A DNA stretch of 23,953 nt from CAYPEL01 sp964409635 (GCA_964409635.1 CAYPEL010000025.1:1-23953), one strand, 5' to 3'; positions 6,781 through 15,662 are shown, counted from the stretch's first letter. Numbers and translations: made by a program. The notes: generated by a model from the letters alone, not told the origin.

Positions 6781-7422
6781 CTAACTGCCCTTTCGTGAAG
6801 CTAGCTCCACCCCGGCGGTATCCACCAACAATGCCTCTACCACCGCCACACTGGCACGCTCCATTGGTTTACCATCAACCGGGCTACGCGGTGCTTCACG
6901 GCGGCCATCCAACGAAAACACCACCAGCTCCAGCCTGTTCTCTCCCGCCATAAAGCGATACGCGGGTAACTCTACCCAGCTGTCGCGCTCAAACCTGAAA
7001 CGCCGCTGTTCAGTATCGAACGGAATCTGATGATCCATTAAAAAGAAGGTCAGCTGTTTTGCCGTATCAGCGAACACGTGCAGGGTAATATCTGAAAACT
7101 CCGTTGCCGTTCCAGTCAAAACCGAACCCGTCAATCGGGGCCGGAATTTCTCAAAAAACTGCATGGATGTTATCGCCGCACGGCGTAACGCTTCGAGCTG
7201 TTGTGGTTGGGTTATCGACTGGAAAAGCCGCTGATAATTTACCAGCGCTTGTTCTATTTCGATATTGCGGGGCATGTGCCGCGTATCAGGCGAACCCAGA
7301 TGCTCCGCCGCCTTTCGCTTCGCCGCTAGAAAGTCGTCTATCCCTTCTTCAGCGATAATGCGCGCGGCTTCCTGCGCTATGCGCGTCCGCATTTGTTGAT
7401 CCTGTCCAGAACGGCGCACCAT
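6781..7422 (-). CDS. Uncharacterised protein with nucleotidyltransferase-like motif
   Basis: A 213-residue cytoplasmic protein with no signal peptide or membrane segment. The N-terminal half (about 10-95) is helical and charged. At 99-117 the sequence GSVLTGTATEFSDITLHVF has the G-S-x8/9-S-D-I pattern of minimal nucleotidyltransferase (pol-beta-like) folds, with Asp111, followed by LTFFLMDHQIPFDTEQRRF and a beta-rich tail. The C-terminus contains PRSPVDGKPMERASVAVVEA. I recognise it as a family conserved in proteobacteria without an established function; the catalytic Asp pair of true nucleotidyltransferases is not obvious. It begins 24 bp after the mrcA stop on the same strand, so the two are probably cotranscribed. 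The Shine-Dalgarno is weak; MRTRIAQEAA at residue 11 is an alternative start. Confidence 0.75.
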   Translation of the reverse strand: MVRRSGQDQQMRTRIAQEAARIIAEEGIDDFLAAKRKAAEHLGSPDTRHMPRNIEIEQALVNYQRLFQSITQPQQLEALRRAAITSMQFFEKFRPRLTGSVLTGTATEFSDITLHVFADTAKQLTFFLMDHQIPFDTEQRRFRFERDSWVELPAYRFMAGENRLELVVFSLDGRREAPRSPVDGKPMERASVAVVEALLVDTAGVELASRKGS

Positions 7423-7446
7423 ATCAAATCTACCGGTTAACCTGTA

Positions 7447-9876
7447 TCAGAAAAGCGGTTCCGCTTCCTGCCCTGGAATAATTTGTTCCATCCCTGCACT
7501 AAAGGTTTCGCTATATTGCACCGGTACATTTTCTTCAAAAAATGTCTCCTCCATTCCCGCCAGACTGTCTTCAGGCATCAACAAACCCGACTCTGGATCG
7601 ATCCTGACCGTCACCAGGCCGGCTGGTTGCAGCAGCTCTTTTTCCGCCACAGACTGGAGCGCTGCCGCCATGTATTCGATCCACATAGGCAGGGCCGCCC
7701 GGCTGCCGGTTTCACCGTTACCCAGCGGCTCCACCTGATCAAAACCGACCCAAACCGTTGTTGCCAGATCCGCATTAAAACCACAAAACCAGGCATCCCG
7801 CTGGTCGTTGGTGGTCCCCGTCTTGCCGGCCAGGTCATTTCTGCCAATCGACATCGCCCGTTTGCCCGTGCCGCGTTTAACGACTTCACGCATCATGGTT
7901 GTCATCAGATAGGCCGCCGCCGGGTTAATCGCTTGTGGTGCATAACGCATTCCCGTTGCATCCTCACTGTCGGCAGCCTCTCCGGCACTGGCGTCCGCTG
8001 CCTGCAACTCAATCGCCTGCACACAATCATTACAAACCAGCGCTGGTTGAGCGGTAAATAACGCTTCACCGTCCGCATCTTTTATCGACACTATAAAATA
8101 GGGATCAACCAGGTAGCCCCCATTGGCAAACACACTGTAACCGCGCGCCATTTGCATGGGTGTAGCCGAACTACTGCCTAGCACCAGCGACAAGTCTTTA
8201 TGTATCTGCTGCTTTGGAAAACCAAAGCGTAAGGCATACTTGGCCGCATAACCGGCGCCGATAGCGCGCAATAATCTGACTGAGACCAGGTTACGTGATT
8301 TAACCAGCGCTTCCCGCATGCGCGTAGGCCCGTAAAATTTGCCACTGTAGTTTTCGGGCCGCCAGGTTGTCTCCAGACTGGGATCCTCAAACACCACCGG
8401 CGCATCGTTAAAAATACTGGCAGCGGTGTAGCCTTTTTCCAAAGCTGCAGAATAAATGAACGGTTTAAAACTCGAACCGGGTTGCCGCTCGGCCTGAATC
8501 GCCCGGTTAAATTTACTGTTAAAAAAGTTAAAACCACCCGTCAGCGCCATCACCGCGCCATCAGACGGGCGCAATGAAACCAGTGCGCCTTCGACTTCCG
8601 GCACTTGCGCAAGCCGCCAGCGTGACTCCGGCAATGCTTCGAGCTTGATCAGATCGCCGGGCTTTAAAATATCGCTGGCTTGTTTAGGTTCCTCGCCCTG
8701 CCGGTTCACCTCTTTATACGGCTTGGCCCAGGACATGCCTTCCCAATCCAGTTCGACTACGCCAAAGTCTCTCAAAAAAACCCGGGCGGCCTGGTCATCG
8801 GTACTCAATACCAGCGCGGGCAGCAAGCCACCCACAGATTCCGAATCCTCCAGTAGCTGCTGCCACTCTTCTTCTGCCGCATCAGCCGCAATATCAACGT
8901 GCCCTTGCGCACCCCGGTAACCGTGGCGGCGGTCATACGCCAGCAGTGCAGACACCGTCGCCTGGTTGGCGGCATGTTGCAGTTTGCTATCAACGGTTGT
9001 GGTGACCTGATAGCCTGTCCGGTAAACCTCTTCTCCATAGCGTTTCACGAGTTCATTGCGCACCATTTCTGCAATATAGGGCGCCCGAATATCAACTTTT
9101 GCCGAATGAATCGAGGCCTTGTCTTCCTGCTTGATGGCATCCAGATAGGTCTGTGAATCAATGTTGTTGAGTACATACATGCGCTTGAGGACATAGTTCC
9201 GGCGTTGATTCGCCCGTTTGGGGTTACTGACGGGATTATTGGCCGAAGGCGCTTTTGGCAGGCCAGCTATCATGGCCATTTGTGCAAGGCTTAATTCTTC
9301 AAGCGGTACGCCGTAATACACGCGCGCAGCGGCGCCAACACCGTAAGCGCGCTGGCCAAAGTATATTTTATTGAGATAGAGCTCGAGAATTTCCTGTTTA
9401 CTGAGCGCTTTTTCGATTTTTAGCGCCAAAAATATTTCTTTCAGTTTGCGTAAATACGTTTTTTCACGGCTTAAAAAGAAATTGCGCGCGACCTGCATGG
9501 TAATTGTACTGCCACCCTGGCGTTTTTGACCGGTGCGTATCACATCGATACCGGCTCGTACCAAGCCCTGAAAATCGATACCCGGATGCGAGAAAAACCG
9601 GTCATCCTCAATCGCCAGGATCGCCTGTATCAGCTTGTCCGGAAGCTCGTCATAGCGGATTGGACGGCGGCGCTGCTCACCGAATTCAGCCATCAGCAAG
9701 CCATCATGGGTATAAACCCGTAACGGCACGGAATACTGAACATCCTGTAACTGCTCAATATTTGGCAGCTGTGGGCCGATGTACAGGTAAGCCGCGGCTA
9801 ATGCCATGACGGAGAGCGTAAACAGGGCAAAACCGAGCGAGAGCAGAAAACGGAATAATCGGCGAGTTAGTGTCAT
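7447..9876 (-). CDS. mrcA: Penicillin-binding protein 1A, bifunctional peptidoglycan synthase
   Basis: An 809-residue class A PBP (also called ponA). An N-terminal membrane anchor (about 8-33) is followed by the GT51 glycosyltransferase domain: catalytic Glu90 in AIEDDRFFSHPGID, GGSTITMQVARNFFLS (121-136) and KIEKALSKQEILELYLNKIY (153-172). The OB-like insert spans roughly 310-430. The transpeptidase domain has all three active-site motifs: SSFK with nucleophile Ser468, SRN at 527-529 and KTGT at 685-688. It polymerises lipid II into glycan strands and cross-links stem peptides in the periplasm. Length and order match the gammaproteobacterial PBP1A. An Ala/Glu/Asp-rich loop with two cysteines (about 615-640) is a lineage-variable insert. 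It is divergent from pilM, the arrangement known in Pseudomonas and relatives. Confidence 0.96.
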   Translation of the reverse strand: MTLTRRLFRFLLSLGFALFTLSVMALAAAYLYIGPQLPNIEQLQDVQYSVPLRVYTHDGLLMAEFGEQRRRPIRYDELPDKLIQAILAIEDDRFFSHPGIDFQGLVRAGIDVIRTGQKRQGGSTITMQVARNFFLSREKTYLRKLKEIFLALKIEKALSKQEILELYLNKIYFGQRAYGVGAAARVYYGVPLEELSLAQMAMIAGLPKAPSANNPVSNPKRANQRRNYVLKRMYVLNNIDSQTYLDAIKQEDKASIHSAKVDIRAPYIAEMVRNELVKRYGEEVYRTGYQVTTTVDSKLQHAANQATVSALLAYDRRHGYRGAQGHVDIAADAAEEEWQQLLEDSESVGGLLPALVLSTDDQAARVFLRDFGVVELDWEGMSWAKPYKEVNRQGEEPKQASDILKPGDLIKLEALPESRWRLAQVPEVEGALVSLRPSDGAVMALTGGFNFFNSKFNRAIQAERQPGSSFKPFIYSAALEKGYTAASIFNDAPVVFEDPSLETTWRPENYSGKFYGPTRMREALVKSRNLVSVRLLRAIGAGYAAKYALRFGFPKQQIHKDLSLVLGSSSATPMQMARGYSVFANGGYLVDPYFIVSIKDADGEALFTAQPALVCNDCVQAIELQAADASAGEAADSEDATGMRYAPQAINPAAAYLMTTMMREVVKRGTGKRAMSIGRNDLAGKTGTTNDQRDAWFCGFNADLATTVWVGFDQVEPLGNGETGSRAALPMWIEYMAAALQSVAEKELLQPAGLVTVRIDPESGLLMPEDSLAGMEETFFEENVPVQYSETFSAGMEQIIPGQEAEPLF

Positions 9877-9931
9877 AAATTTGGCGGAATGTGATTGGTT
9901 TCAAAATAAAACGAGTAGATTCCTAAACTTC

Positions 9932-9961
9932 AGTATAAAGCGTCCGATAACTGGAATCGAA
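9932..9961 (-). promoter_or_regulatory. Candidate promoter of mrcA
   Basis: On the minus strand TATACT (plus 9932-9937) is a good -10 hexamer; a weak -35, TTCGAT (plus 9956-9961), lies 18 bp upstream. Transcription would start about 50 nt before the mrcA ATG. The weak -35 keeps confidence low. Confidence 0.35.
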
Positions 9962-9987
9962 CGATGATGTCCTGGAAATAGATTTTA

Positions 9988-10016
9988 TTGACAGCTCATT
10001 GTCATTGTCATTTAAT
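9988..10016 (+). promoter_or_regulatory. Strong sigma70-type promoter of pilMNOPQ
   Basis: A perfect -35 TTGACA (9988-9993), a 17-bp spacer and TTTAAT (10011-10016, one mismatch to TATAAT) lie about 50 bp upstream of the pilM GTG. The spacer contains a short direct repeat (cattgt-cattgt). It is back to back with the mrcA promoter candidate, about 30 bp away, so a regulator binding here could affect both operons. Confidence 0.65.
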
Positions 10017-10066
10017 CCTTAACCGTAGATACACTGCTCAGGCAGGGTATTAAAAGGGAAATTACA

Positions 10067-11137
10067 GTGCAGATAGCGCAACTGTTTACACGGAAAAATC
10101 CACCTGTGGTGGGTTTAGACATCAGTTCGACAGCGGTCAAACTGGTAGAGCTCAGCAGACACGGTAATCGCTACCGTGTCAATAGTTATGCCGTAGAGCC
10201 ACTGCCACCGAACTCGGTTGTCGAAAAAAATATCAACGATGTCGATGCAGTCGGCGAAGCGGTACGGCGCGCGGTCAAGCGGGCCGGCACCCGCAGCAAA
10301 TATGTGGCTGTGGCTGTGGCTGGCTCCAACGTCATCACCAAAACGATCCCCATGCCCAGTAACTTGTCAGATGATGAGTTGCAAAGCCAGATCGAGCTCG
10401 AAGCGGATCAATACGTACCCTACCCACTGGAAGAAGTCAGTCTCGACTTCGAAGTGCTGGGCGAGAGCGAAAACAATCCCGATACGGTCGATGTGCTGCT
10501 GGCTGCCTGCCGTACCGAGACGGTAGAGATGCGGACTGCCGCCGTCGAAACCGGTGGCATGAGTGCAAGAATAGTGGATGTAGAAGCCTACGCCACTGAA
10601 AACGCCTATCAGTTACTGCTCGATCAGGTACCCGATAACGGCGTGGAACGCACAGTGGCGATTGTCGATGTCGGTGCGACCATGACCACTCTGAACGTCA
10701 TCCACGATCAGAAACTCATTTACACCCGCGAACAGATCTTCGGTGGCAAACAGCTGACCGAGGAAATAATGCGTCGTTACGGTCTCTCCTACGAGGAAGC
10801 CGGCATGGCCAAACGCCAGGGCGGGTTACCGGAAAACTACGAGCCGGAAGTGCTGGATCCCTTTAAGGAAGCCATGTGCCAGCAGGTCAGCCGCTCACTG
10901 CAGTTTTTCTTCTCATCAAGTCAGTACAACAGCGTTGATCAGGTTCTATTGGCGGGTGGCAGCGCTTCAATCCCGAGTATCGCTGAACTGATCGGTGAAC
11001 GAACTGGAATCGAAACGAGTGTTGCCAACCCCTTTTCATCCATGGCTCTCTCGTCCAACGTCAAGCCCCAATCTCTGAGCGGTGATGCACCATCACTGTT
11101 GATCGCTTGCGGACTGGCATTAAGGAGTTTTGACTGA
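10067..11137 (+). CDS. pilM: Type IV pilus inner-membrane platform ATPase-like protein PilM
   Basis: A 356-residue actin-like cytoplasmic protein. It starts with GTG, preceded by AAAGGGAAA. VVGLDISSTAVKLVEL (14-29) is the phosphate-1 loop of the FtsA/Hsp70/actin fold; AIVDVGATMTTLNVI (about 198-212) is phosphate-2 and VLLAGGSASIPSI (about 293-305) the adenosine motif. PilM binds the N-terminal tail of PilN at the cytoplasmic membrane face and links the pilus motors to the PilNOP alignment complex. It is the first gene of pilMNOPQ; its TGA overlaps the pilN ATG by one base (TGATG), implying translational coupling. Confidence 0.96.
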   Translation: MQIAQLFTRKNPPVVGLDISSTAVKLVELSRHGNRYRVNSYAVEPLPPNSVVEKNINDVDAVGEAVRRAVKRAGTRSKYVAVAVAGSNVITKTIPMPSNLSDDELQSQIELEADQYVPYPLEEVSLDFEVLGESENNPDTVDVLLAACRTETVEMRTAAVETGGMSARIVDVEAYATENAYQLLLDQVPDNGVERTVAIVDVGATMTTLNVIHDQKLIYTREQIFGGKQLTEEIMRRYGLSYEEAGMAKRQGGLPENYEPEVLDPFKEAMCQQVSRSLQFFFSSSQYNSVDQVLLAGGSASIPSIAELIGERTGIETSVANPFSSMALSSNVKPQSLSGDAPSLLIACGLALRSFD

Positions 11138-11706
11138 TGGCACATATTAACCTGCTACCCTGGCGCGAGGAACTGCGCAAGCAGAATCAGCAACAATTTG
11201 CTGTTATTGCCGGTGGTGCCGCCGTGGTTGGCGGCCTACTGATTCTACTGGGACATATGCAAATGAACGGGCTGATTGACCGTCAAAATCAGCGCAACGA
11301 GTTCCTGAAAACAGAGATCAACATACTCGACAAGCGTATTGAACAAATCAAAGATCTGGAAAAAACCAAGACCGCACTGCTGGCGCGTATGGACATCATC
11401 CAGCAACTGCAGCGTTCACGCCCGGAAAGTGTTCACTTGATGGCTGAACTGGTTGAAACATTGCCGGACGGTGTGTACCTGGCAAAAATCAGTCAGAAAG
11501 GTGCTGCGCTGACTTTATCTGGCGTGGCCCAGTCGAATGCCCGGGTGTCTGCTTATATGCGTAATATCGATGGGTCTGAATGGATGGGCGACCCGAAACT
11601 GGACGTCATCGAAACCAAAGACGGAAAAATCCGCAGAAACGCCGAATTTATCCTGCGCGCCAAGCAGGATGGCAAAAAACTTAACACGACAGAGGAGCAA
11701 GGATAA
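11137..11706 (+). CDS. pilN: Type IV pilus assembly protein PilN
   Basis: A 189-residue bitopic membrane protein. The N-terminus MAHINLLPWREELRKQNQQQ carries the INLLPWR motif that PilM binds. A single membrane helix (about 21-40) is followed by a periplasmic coiled coil (about 45-90) and a small ferredoxin-like domain (about 95-175, with LMAELVETLPDGVYLAKIS). PilN and PilO form heterodimers that make up the inner-membrane alignment complex. The stop overlaps the pilO ATG (TAATG). Confidence 0.95.
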   Translation: MAHINLLPWREELRKQNQQQFAVIAGGAAVVGGLLILLGHMQMNGLIDRQNQRNEFLKTEINILDKRIEQIKDLEKTKTALLARMDIIQQLQRSRPESVHLMAELVETLPDGVYLAKISQKGAALTLSGVAQSNARVSAYMRNIDGSEWMGDPKLDVIETKDGKIRRNAEFILRAKQDGKKLNTTEEQG

Positions 11707-12311
11707 TGAATCTGTCTGATCTGAATGACCTCGACCTGAGTAATATCGCCGGCTGGCCTTTGCCAGCACGCATTGCCCTGGTCGCCATACTCTTTTTTAC
11801 CGTACTGGGCCTGGGTTACTACCTGGACATCAAGGATCAAAGAGTCGCGTTGCAAAAAACTGAAGCCACTGAAATGGAATTACGCAACACCTTTGAAGCG
11901 CGGGCCAAGAAAGCCACCAATCTGGAAGCTTACGAGCAGCAACTGGCGGAGATGCAAGAATCTTTCGGCGCCATGCTGCGCCAGCTGCCGAACAAAACCG
12001 AGGTGGCCGACTTACTCGTGGATATTTCCCAGAGCGGACTGGCCAGTGGCCTGGAATTCGAACTGTTTAAACCACAGAACGAACGGCCAAAAGAATTTTA
12101 CGCCGAGCTACCCATCAGCATCCGTGTCAGAGGCGATTATCACGAATTTGGTGCTTTTGTTAGCAGTGTTGCAGCCTTACCGCGCATCGTTACCGTTCAC
12201 GATATCAGTATCGTCCCCGGCAAGGAAGAAAACGGCAAGCTGACCATGGAGCTACTCGCCAAAACCTATCGCTATATGGACAACGACGAACTAGAAGGGA
12301 GCGTGCAATGA
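11706..12311 (+). CDS. pilO: Type IV pilus assembly protein PilO
   Basis: A 201-residue bitopic membrane protein: a short cytoplasmic N-terminus, one membrane helix (about 22-40, ARIALVAILFFTVLGLGYYL), a periplasmic coiled coil (about 45-95) and a ferredoxin-like domain (about 100-190) containing FYAELPISIRVRGDYHEFGA, the most recognisable PilO segment. It pairs with PilN and contacts PilP. The ATG is preceded by GAGGAGCAAGGATA-like sequence, a good ribosome-binding site within the end of pilN. The last codons overlap pilP by four bases (ATGA). Confidence 0.95.
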   Translation: MNLSDLNDLDLSNIAGWPLPARIALVAILFFTVLGLGYYLDIKDQRVALQKTEATEMELRNTFEARAKKATNLEAYEQQLAEMQESFGAMLRQLPNKTEVADLLVDISQSGLASGLEFELFKPQNERPKEFYAELPISIRVRGDYHEFGAFVSSVAALPRIVTVHDISIVPGKEENGKLTMELLAKTYRYMDNDELEGSVQ

Positions 12312-12829
12312 AACGCCTGACAATCTGCCTGTTTTCAACGATCACATTGACTGCATGCAACAATAGCAATGTGAAAGACTTGCAGACTTATGTGGACGAA
12401 GTCAAGTCTCAACAGCAGACAAAAATAGAACCACTGCCAGAATTCGTACCGTACGAAACCTATTTGTACAGCGCCAACAGTGAACGTGACCCTTTCACGC
12501 CACCAGTCAGTTCACAACCTAGGAATAATGTGACATTAGCTACCAGTAATGGTATCTCACCTGACTTTAACCGCGCCCGCGAACCCCTGGAATTAGAACC
12601 GCTGGATAGCCTGCGCATGGTCGGGACATTAGAAAAAGCCGGTAGTGCTTTCGCTCTGATCCGGATGAGCGACAGCACAATTCATCGCGTCAAACCGGGC
12701 AACTACGCAGGACAAAACTACGGAAAGATCGTGCAAATTTCAGAATCAGAAATCGAGGTCACTGAGATCATCCCTGATGGTCTTGGTGGATGGATGGAAC
12801 GACAAGCCTCACTGGCACTCAGCGAATAA
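12308..12829 (+). CDS. pilP: Type IV pilus assembly lipoprotein PilP
   Basis: A 173-residue inner-membrane lipoprotein. The signal peptide ends in a lipobox LTAC (Cys17). An extended proline-containing linker contains YSANSERDPFTPP, the ERDPF motif by which PilP engages PilO/PilN, followed by a compact beta domain (about 95-165: LRMVGTLEKAGSAFALIRMS, HRVKPGNYAGQNYGKI). PilP links the PilNO complex to the N0/N1 periplasmic domains of the PilQ secretin. It overlaps pilO by four bases and precedes pilQ by about 19 bp. Confidence 0.94.
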   Translation: MKRLTICLFSTITLTACNNSNVKDLQTYVDEVKSQQQTKIEPLPEFVPYETYLYSANSERDPFTPPVSSQPRNNVTLATSNGISPDFNRAREPLELEPLDSLRMVGTLEKAGSAFALIRMSDSTIHRVKPGNYAGQNYGKIVQISESEIEVTEIIPDGLGGWMERQASLALSE

Positions 12830-12848
12830 ATAAATGGGGAATAGGACT

Positions 12849-15022
12849 ATGACTGCAATCACTTTTGAAACTTCACGGCCGATGGGCCAGGCACTGCAAA
12901 AGACCCGTGCCCTGGCTACAGCTGGATGGATCCTGCTGGCCGGCTTGCTGCTGAGCTGCCTGACAATCACTGCACACGCGGAACAAGCACCACAGATAAA
13001 TGCATTGCAGGACATCACCTTTACTGGCTTGTCCGGTAACCGTGTGCAAATAAACCTTAAAATGAGCCATCCGGTAGCAAACCCAGCTAGTTTCACCATT
13101 GACAATCCGGCCCGGATCGCCTTTGACCTGCCCGCGACCAAGAGTGCGCTTGGCAAACGCAGCCAGACAATCGGTATCGGCGTAGCGGAAAGTATTACCG
13201 CTGTTGAGGTCAAAGGACGCACCCGCGTGGTACTGAATCTCGCCGACATGGTGCCCTATCAGACCGTGGTTAAAGGTAATGAAGTGATTATTACCCTGGG
13301 CGAAACTACAGTCGCTGCCGCGCCCACACCGGCGGCGCCTGCCAGCATTTCCCGGACGGCATCCAGTGCGTCCGCTTCCGGAAACAGTATCAGCAATATC
13401 GATTTTCGCCGTGGCACCAGCGGTGAAGGCCGCGTAGTTGTCACCCTGTCCAATCCTTCCATACCCGTGGACATGCGCCAGGAAGGTGGCAAAGTTATCC
13501 TGGATTTCAAAGATGCCAGTATCGCCAGCGAACTGCAGCGCCGTCTTGATGTAACAGATTTTGCCACGCCAGTACAACTGATCGATACAACCGGTTCTCG
13601 TAAAGGCGTGCGCATAGCGATCACACCGATCGGTGAATACGAACACCTGGCTTACCAGTCAANNNNNNNNNNNNNNNNNNNTTCACGGTTGAAGTACGTG
13701 CAACCACCAAGGAAGAGAAAGCCGAGCGCCGTAAGAAAGAATTCGGTTACACCGGCGAACGCCTGTCCCTGAACTTCCAGGATATCGAAGTTCGCTCAGT
13801 ACTCCAGTTACTGGCTGACTTTACCGGTTCCAATATTGTCGTCAGTGATACCGTCGGCGGCAACCTGACCCTGCGCATGCAAAACGTGCCCTGGGATCAG
13901 GCGCTGGACATTGTCCTGAAAACCAAAGGTCTGGCCAAGCGTAAAAGCGGTAATGTTATGCTGATTGCACCCAGCGAAGAACTCGCCGCCCGCGAAAAAC
14001 TGGAACTGGAAGCGCTCAAGCAAATCGAGGAACTGGCGCCAATGTATTCCGATTATATTCAGGTGAATTATGCTAAAGCTAAAGAATTGGCAAGTCTCCT
14101 GAAGAGTTCAGACAATTCACTGTTATCTGATCGCGGCACTGTTACCATTGATAATCGGACGAATATCCTGCTGGTACAGGACACGGCCGATAAACTGGAA
14201 CAGATCCGCAGCATGATTGCCCGCCTTGATGTACCGGTACGCCAGGTACTGATTGAGTCCCGCATCGTGCTGGCCAACAATGATTTTGCCAAGGATCTGG
14301 GCGTTAAGTTCGGTGTCAGCGGAAATGGCCGGTTTGGCGACGACAAGTTTTTCACCGTCGGCGGCAAGCAAAGCGGTGACGTGAATTTTGCGGATACTAT
14401 TACAGCGTTTGAAACACCAGCCGGTACCGGCAACGAAGGCTTACTGGTCAACCTGCCTGTCGCCAGCTCTGCAGGTTCAATCGGTCTCGCAGTGGGCCGT
14501 CTTGGCAGTCACCTGCTACAGCTGGAGCTCAATGCCATGCAGGCAGAAGACCGCGGCGAGGTTATCTCCAGTCCACGCGTCATCACCTCTAACCAGCAGG
14601 AAGCGACCATCAAGCAAGGCGTGGAAATTCCTTACCAGGAAGCCTCTTCGAGCGGTGCAACTTCTGTCAGTTTCAAGGAAGCTGTACTCGAATTGCGGGT
14701 CACGCCTCAAATTACACCCGATGACCGCATCATTATGGATCTGCACGTAAGTAAAGATACCGTTGGCGTCCAGGTCTTGGGTGTGCCCAGTATCAATACA
14801 CAAAATGTAACCACCAAGGTGCTGGTTGATAACGGTGAAACCCTGGTACTGGGTGGCATCTACGAACAGGAAACCGGCCAGGAATCCGAACGGGTGCCTT
14901 TCCTGGGCGACCTGCCAGGCCTGGGCTGGTTGTTCCGGACCGAAAGAAGTATTAATGCCAAGAGCGAATTGATGATCTTTGTGACACCAAAAATCATTAA
15001 AGAGGGTCTTGCTCTGAATTAG
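12849..15022 (+). CDS. pilQ: Type IV pilus secretin PilQ (interrupted by an assembly gap)
   Basis: The outer-membrane secretin through which the pilus exits. I start at ATG 12849 (MTAITFETSRPMGQALQKTR), giving a signal peptide cleaved after AHA-44; ATG 12834 is an alternative. Two AMIN peptidoglycan-binding domains come first (about 50-150 and 180-270). After 19 Ns (13663-13681) the sequence resumes with an STN/N0 domain (LSLNFQDIEVRSVLQLLADF), N1 domain, and the secretin barrel ending in VPFLGDLPGLGWLFRTE and ELMIFVTPKII. The frames before and after the Ns differ by one base, so the N run cannot be the true length; the gene is otherwise intact and I treat it as one CDS. The total near 725 residues is normal for PilQ. 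A terminator hairpin follows at 15057. Confidence 0.93.
13663..13681. other. Run of 19 N in pilQ
   Basis: Nineteen undetermined bases lie between the second AMIN domain (ending LAYQS) and the FTVEVRA segment before STN. The upstream frame reads codons to 13661 and the downstream frame begins at 13682, a 20-base interval that is not a multiple of three, so the gap length is nominal. This is an assembly gap rather than a biological frameshift. Confidence 0.9.
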
Positions 15023-15030
15023 TAAGACTT

Positions 15031-15052
15031 GTCAGACCGCCTCGTTTCTGAC
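15031..15052 (+). other. Small hairpin upstream of the pilQ-aroK terminator
   Basis: gtcaga (15031-15036) pairs with tctgac (15047-15052) around a 10-nt loop. It sits between the pilQ stop and the strong terminator hairpin at 15057, leaving 4 nt between the two. It may only stack on the terminator. It contains no ribosome-binding site for aroK. Confidence 0.3.
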
Positions 15053-15056
15053 ATAA

Positions 15057-15091
15057 CTGCCCGGCATGAAACAGCCGGGCAGTTTTTTTTT
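15057..15091 (+). terminator. Intrinsic terminator after pilQ whose loop contains the aroK start codon
   Basis: A perfect 9-bp GC-rich stem ctgcccggc (15057-15065) / gccgggcag (15074-15082) with an 8-nt loop atgaaaca is followed by nine T (15083-15091). This is as strong an intrinsic terminator as one sees, placed 35 bp after the pilQ stop. The loop begins with the ATG of aroK, and the 3' arm and T-run encode residues Pro4 to Leu9 of AroK. Transcription entering aroK from pil must therefore read through, or aroK expression is reduced relative to pil. Confidence 0.85.
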
Positions 15092-15590
15092 GGTCGGTCC
15101 AATGGGGGCCGGCAAATCCACGATCGGGCGCCAACTGGCGCGCGCGCTGAAGCTGGAGTTCCTCGACTCTGACCGGGAAATCGAACACCGCACCGGTGTT
15201 GATATCCCGCTTATCTTTGAACTGGAGGGTGAAGCGGGCTTCCGGGAGCGTGAAAGCAGGGTCATCGATGAATTGACCGCACTACCCGGCATCATTCTGG
15301 CCACCGGTGGCGGCGCCATCCTCAACCCCGGCAATCGCAGGTATTTATCGAGCCGTGGTAAAGTCATCTATCTACGAACCTCAATCGCCCAGCAGCTAAA
15401 ACGCACCACCAACGATCGGCACCGCCCCCTGCTGCAAACGCCCGACCCAAAAGCAAAACTGGAGGAGCTGATGGAAATCCGTGAACCACTTTATCAGGCG
15501 ACCGCCCATCTCACCATCAACACGGATGGCTGCCGGATTCGCGATGTGGTGAGTAAAATCACTCAGGAAATCGGGCATACACTTGAATAG
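15066..15590 (+). CDS. aroK: Shikimate kinase
   Basis: A 174-residue kinase converting shikimate and ATP to shikimate 3-phosphate, fifth step of the chorismate pathway. Walker A is GPMGAGKST (11-19), preceded by FFLV; Asp36 in FLDSDREIE binds magnesium/shikimate, with ATGGGAI further on binding shikimate, and RHRPLL is the LID arginine segment. The family's usual start, a few residues before FLVGPMGAGKST, corresponds to ATG 15066; the next ATG (15102) would cut into Walker A and a stop lies three codons upstream. No Shine-Dalgarno is visible and the ATG lies in the loop of a terminator hairpin, which is unusual. aroK-aroB adjacency is conserved in gammaproteobacteria. Confidence 0.95.
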   Translation: MKQPGSFFLVGPMGAGKSTIGRQLARALKLEFLDSDREIEHRTGVDIPLIFELEGEAGFRERESRVIDELTALPGIILATGGGAILNPGNRRYLSSRGKVIYLRTSIAQQLKRTTNDRHRPLLQTPDPKAKLEELMEIREPLYQATAHLTINTDGCRIRDVVSKITQEIGHTLE

Positions 15591-15662
15591 TACACTCTTA
15601 GCCAGATAATTCTGGATACTGGCAAGTTATGCTGAGAATCAGTGAATTTATATTTTTACCAA

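Noticed and set aside
7483..8061. 192-residue plus-strand frame opposite mrcA
   Set aside because: It overlaps the conserved transpeptidase domain of mrcA and has His/Arg-rich antisense composition.
10001..10012. Short direct repeat cattgt-cattgt as an operator
   Set aside because: It is too short and lies in the promoter spacer; chance is a sufficient explanation.
12873..13646. 257-residue minus-strand frame opposite pilQ
   Set aside because: pilQ is unambiguous on the plus strand with AMIN domains; the antisense frame has no recognisable motif.
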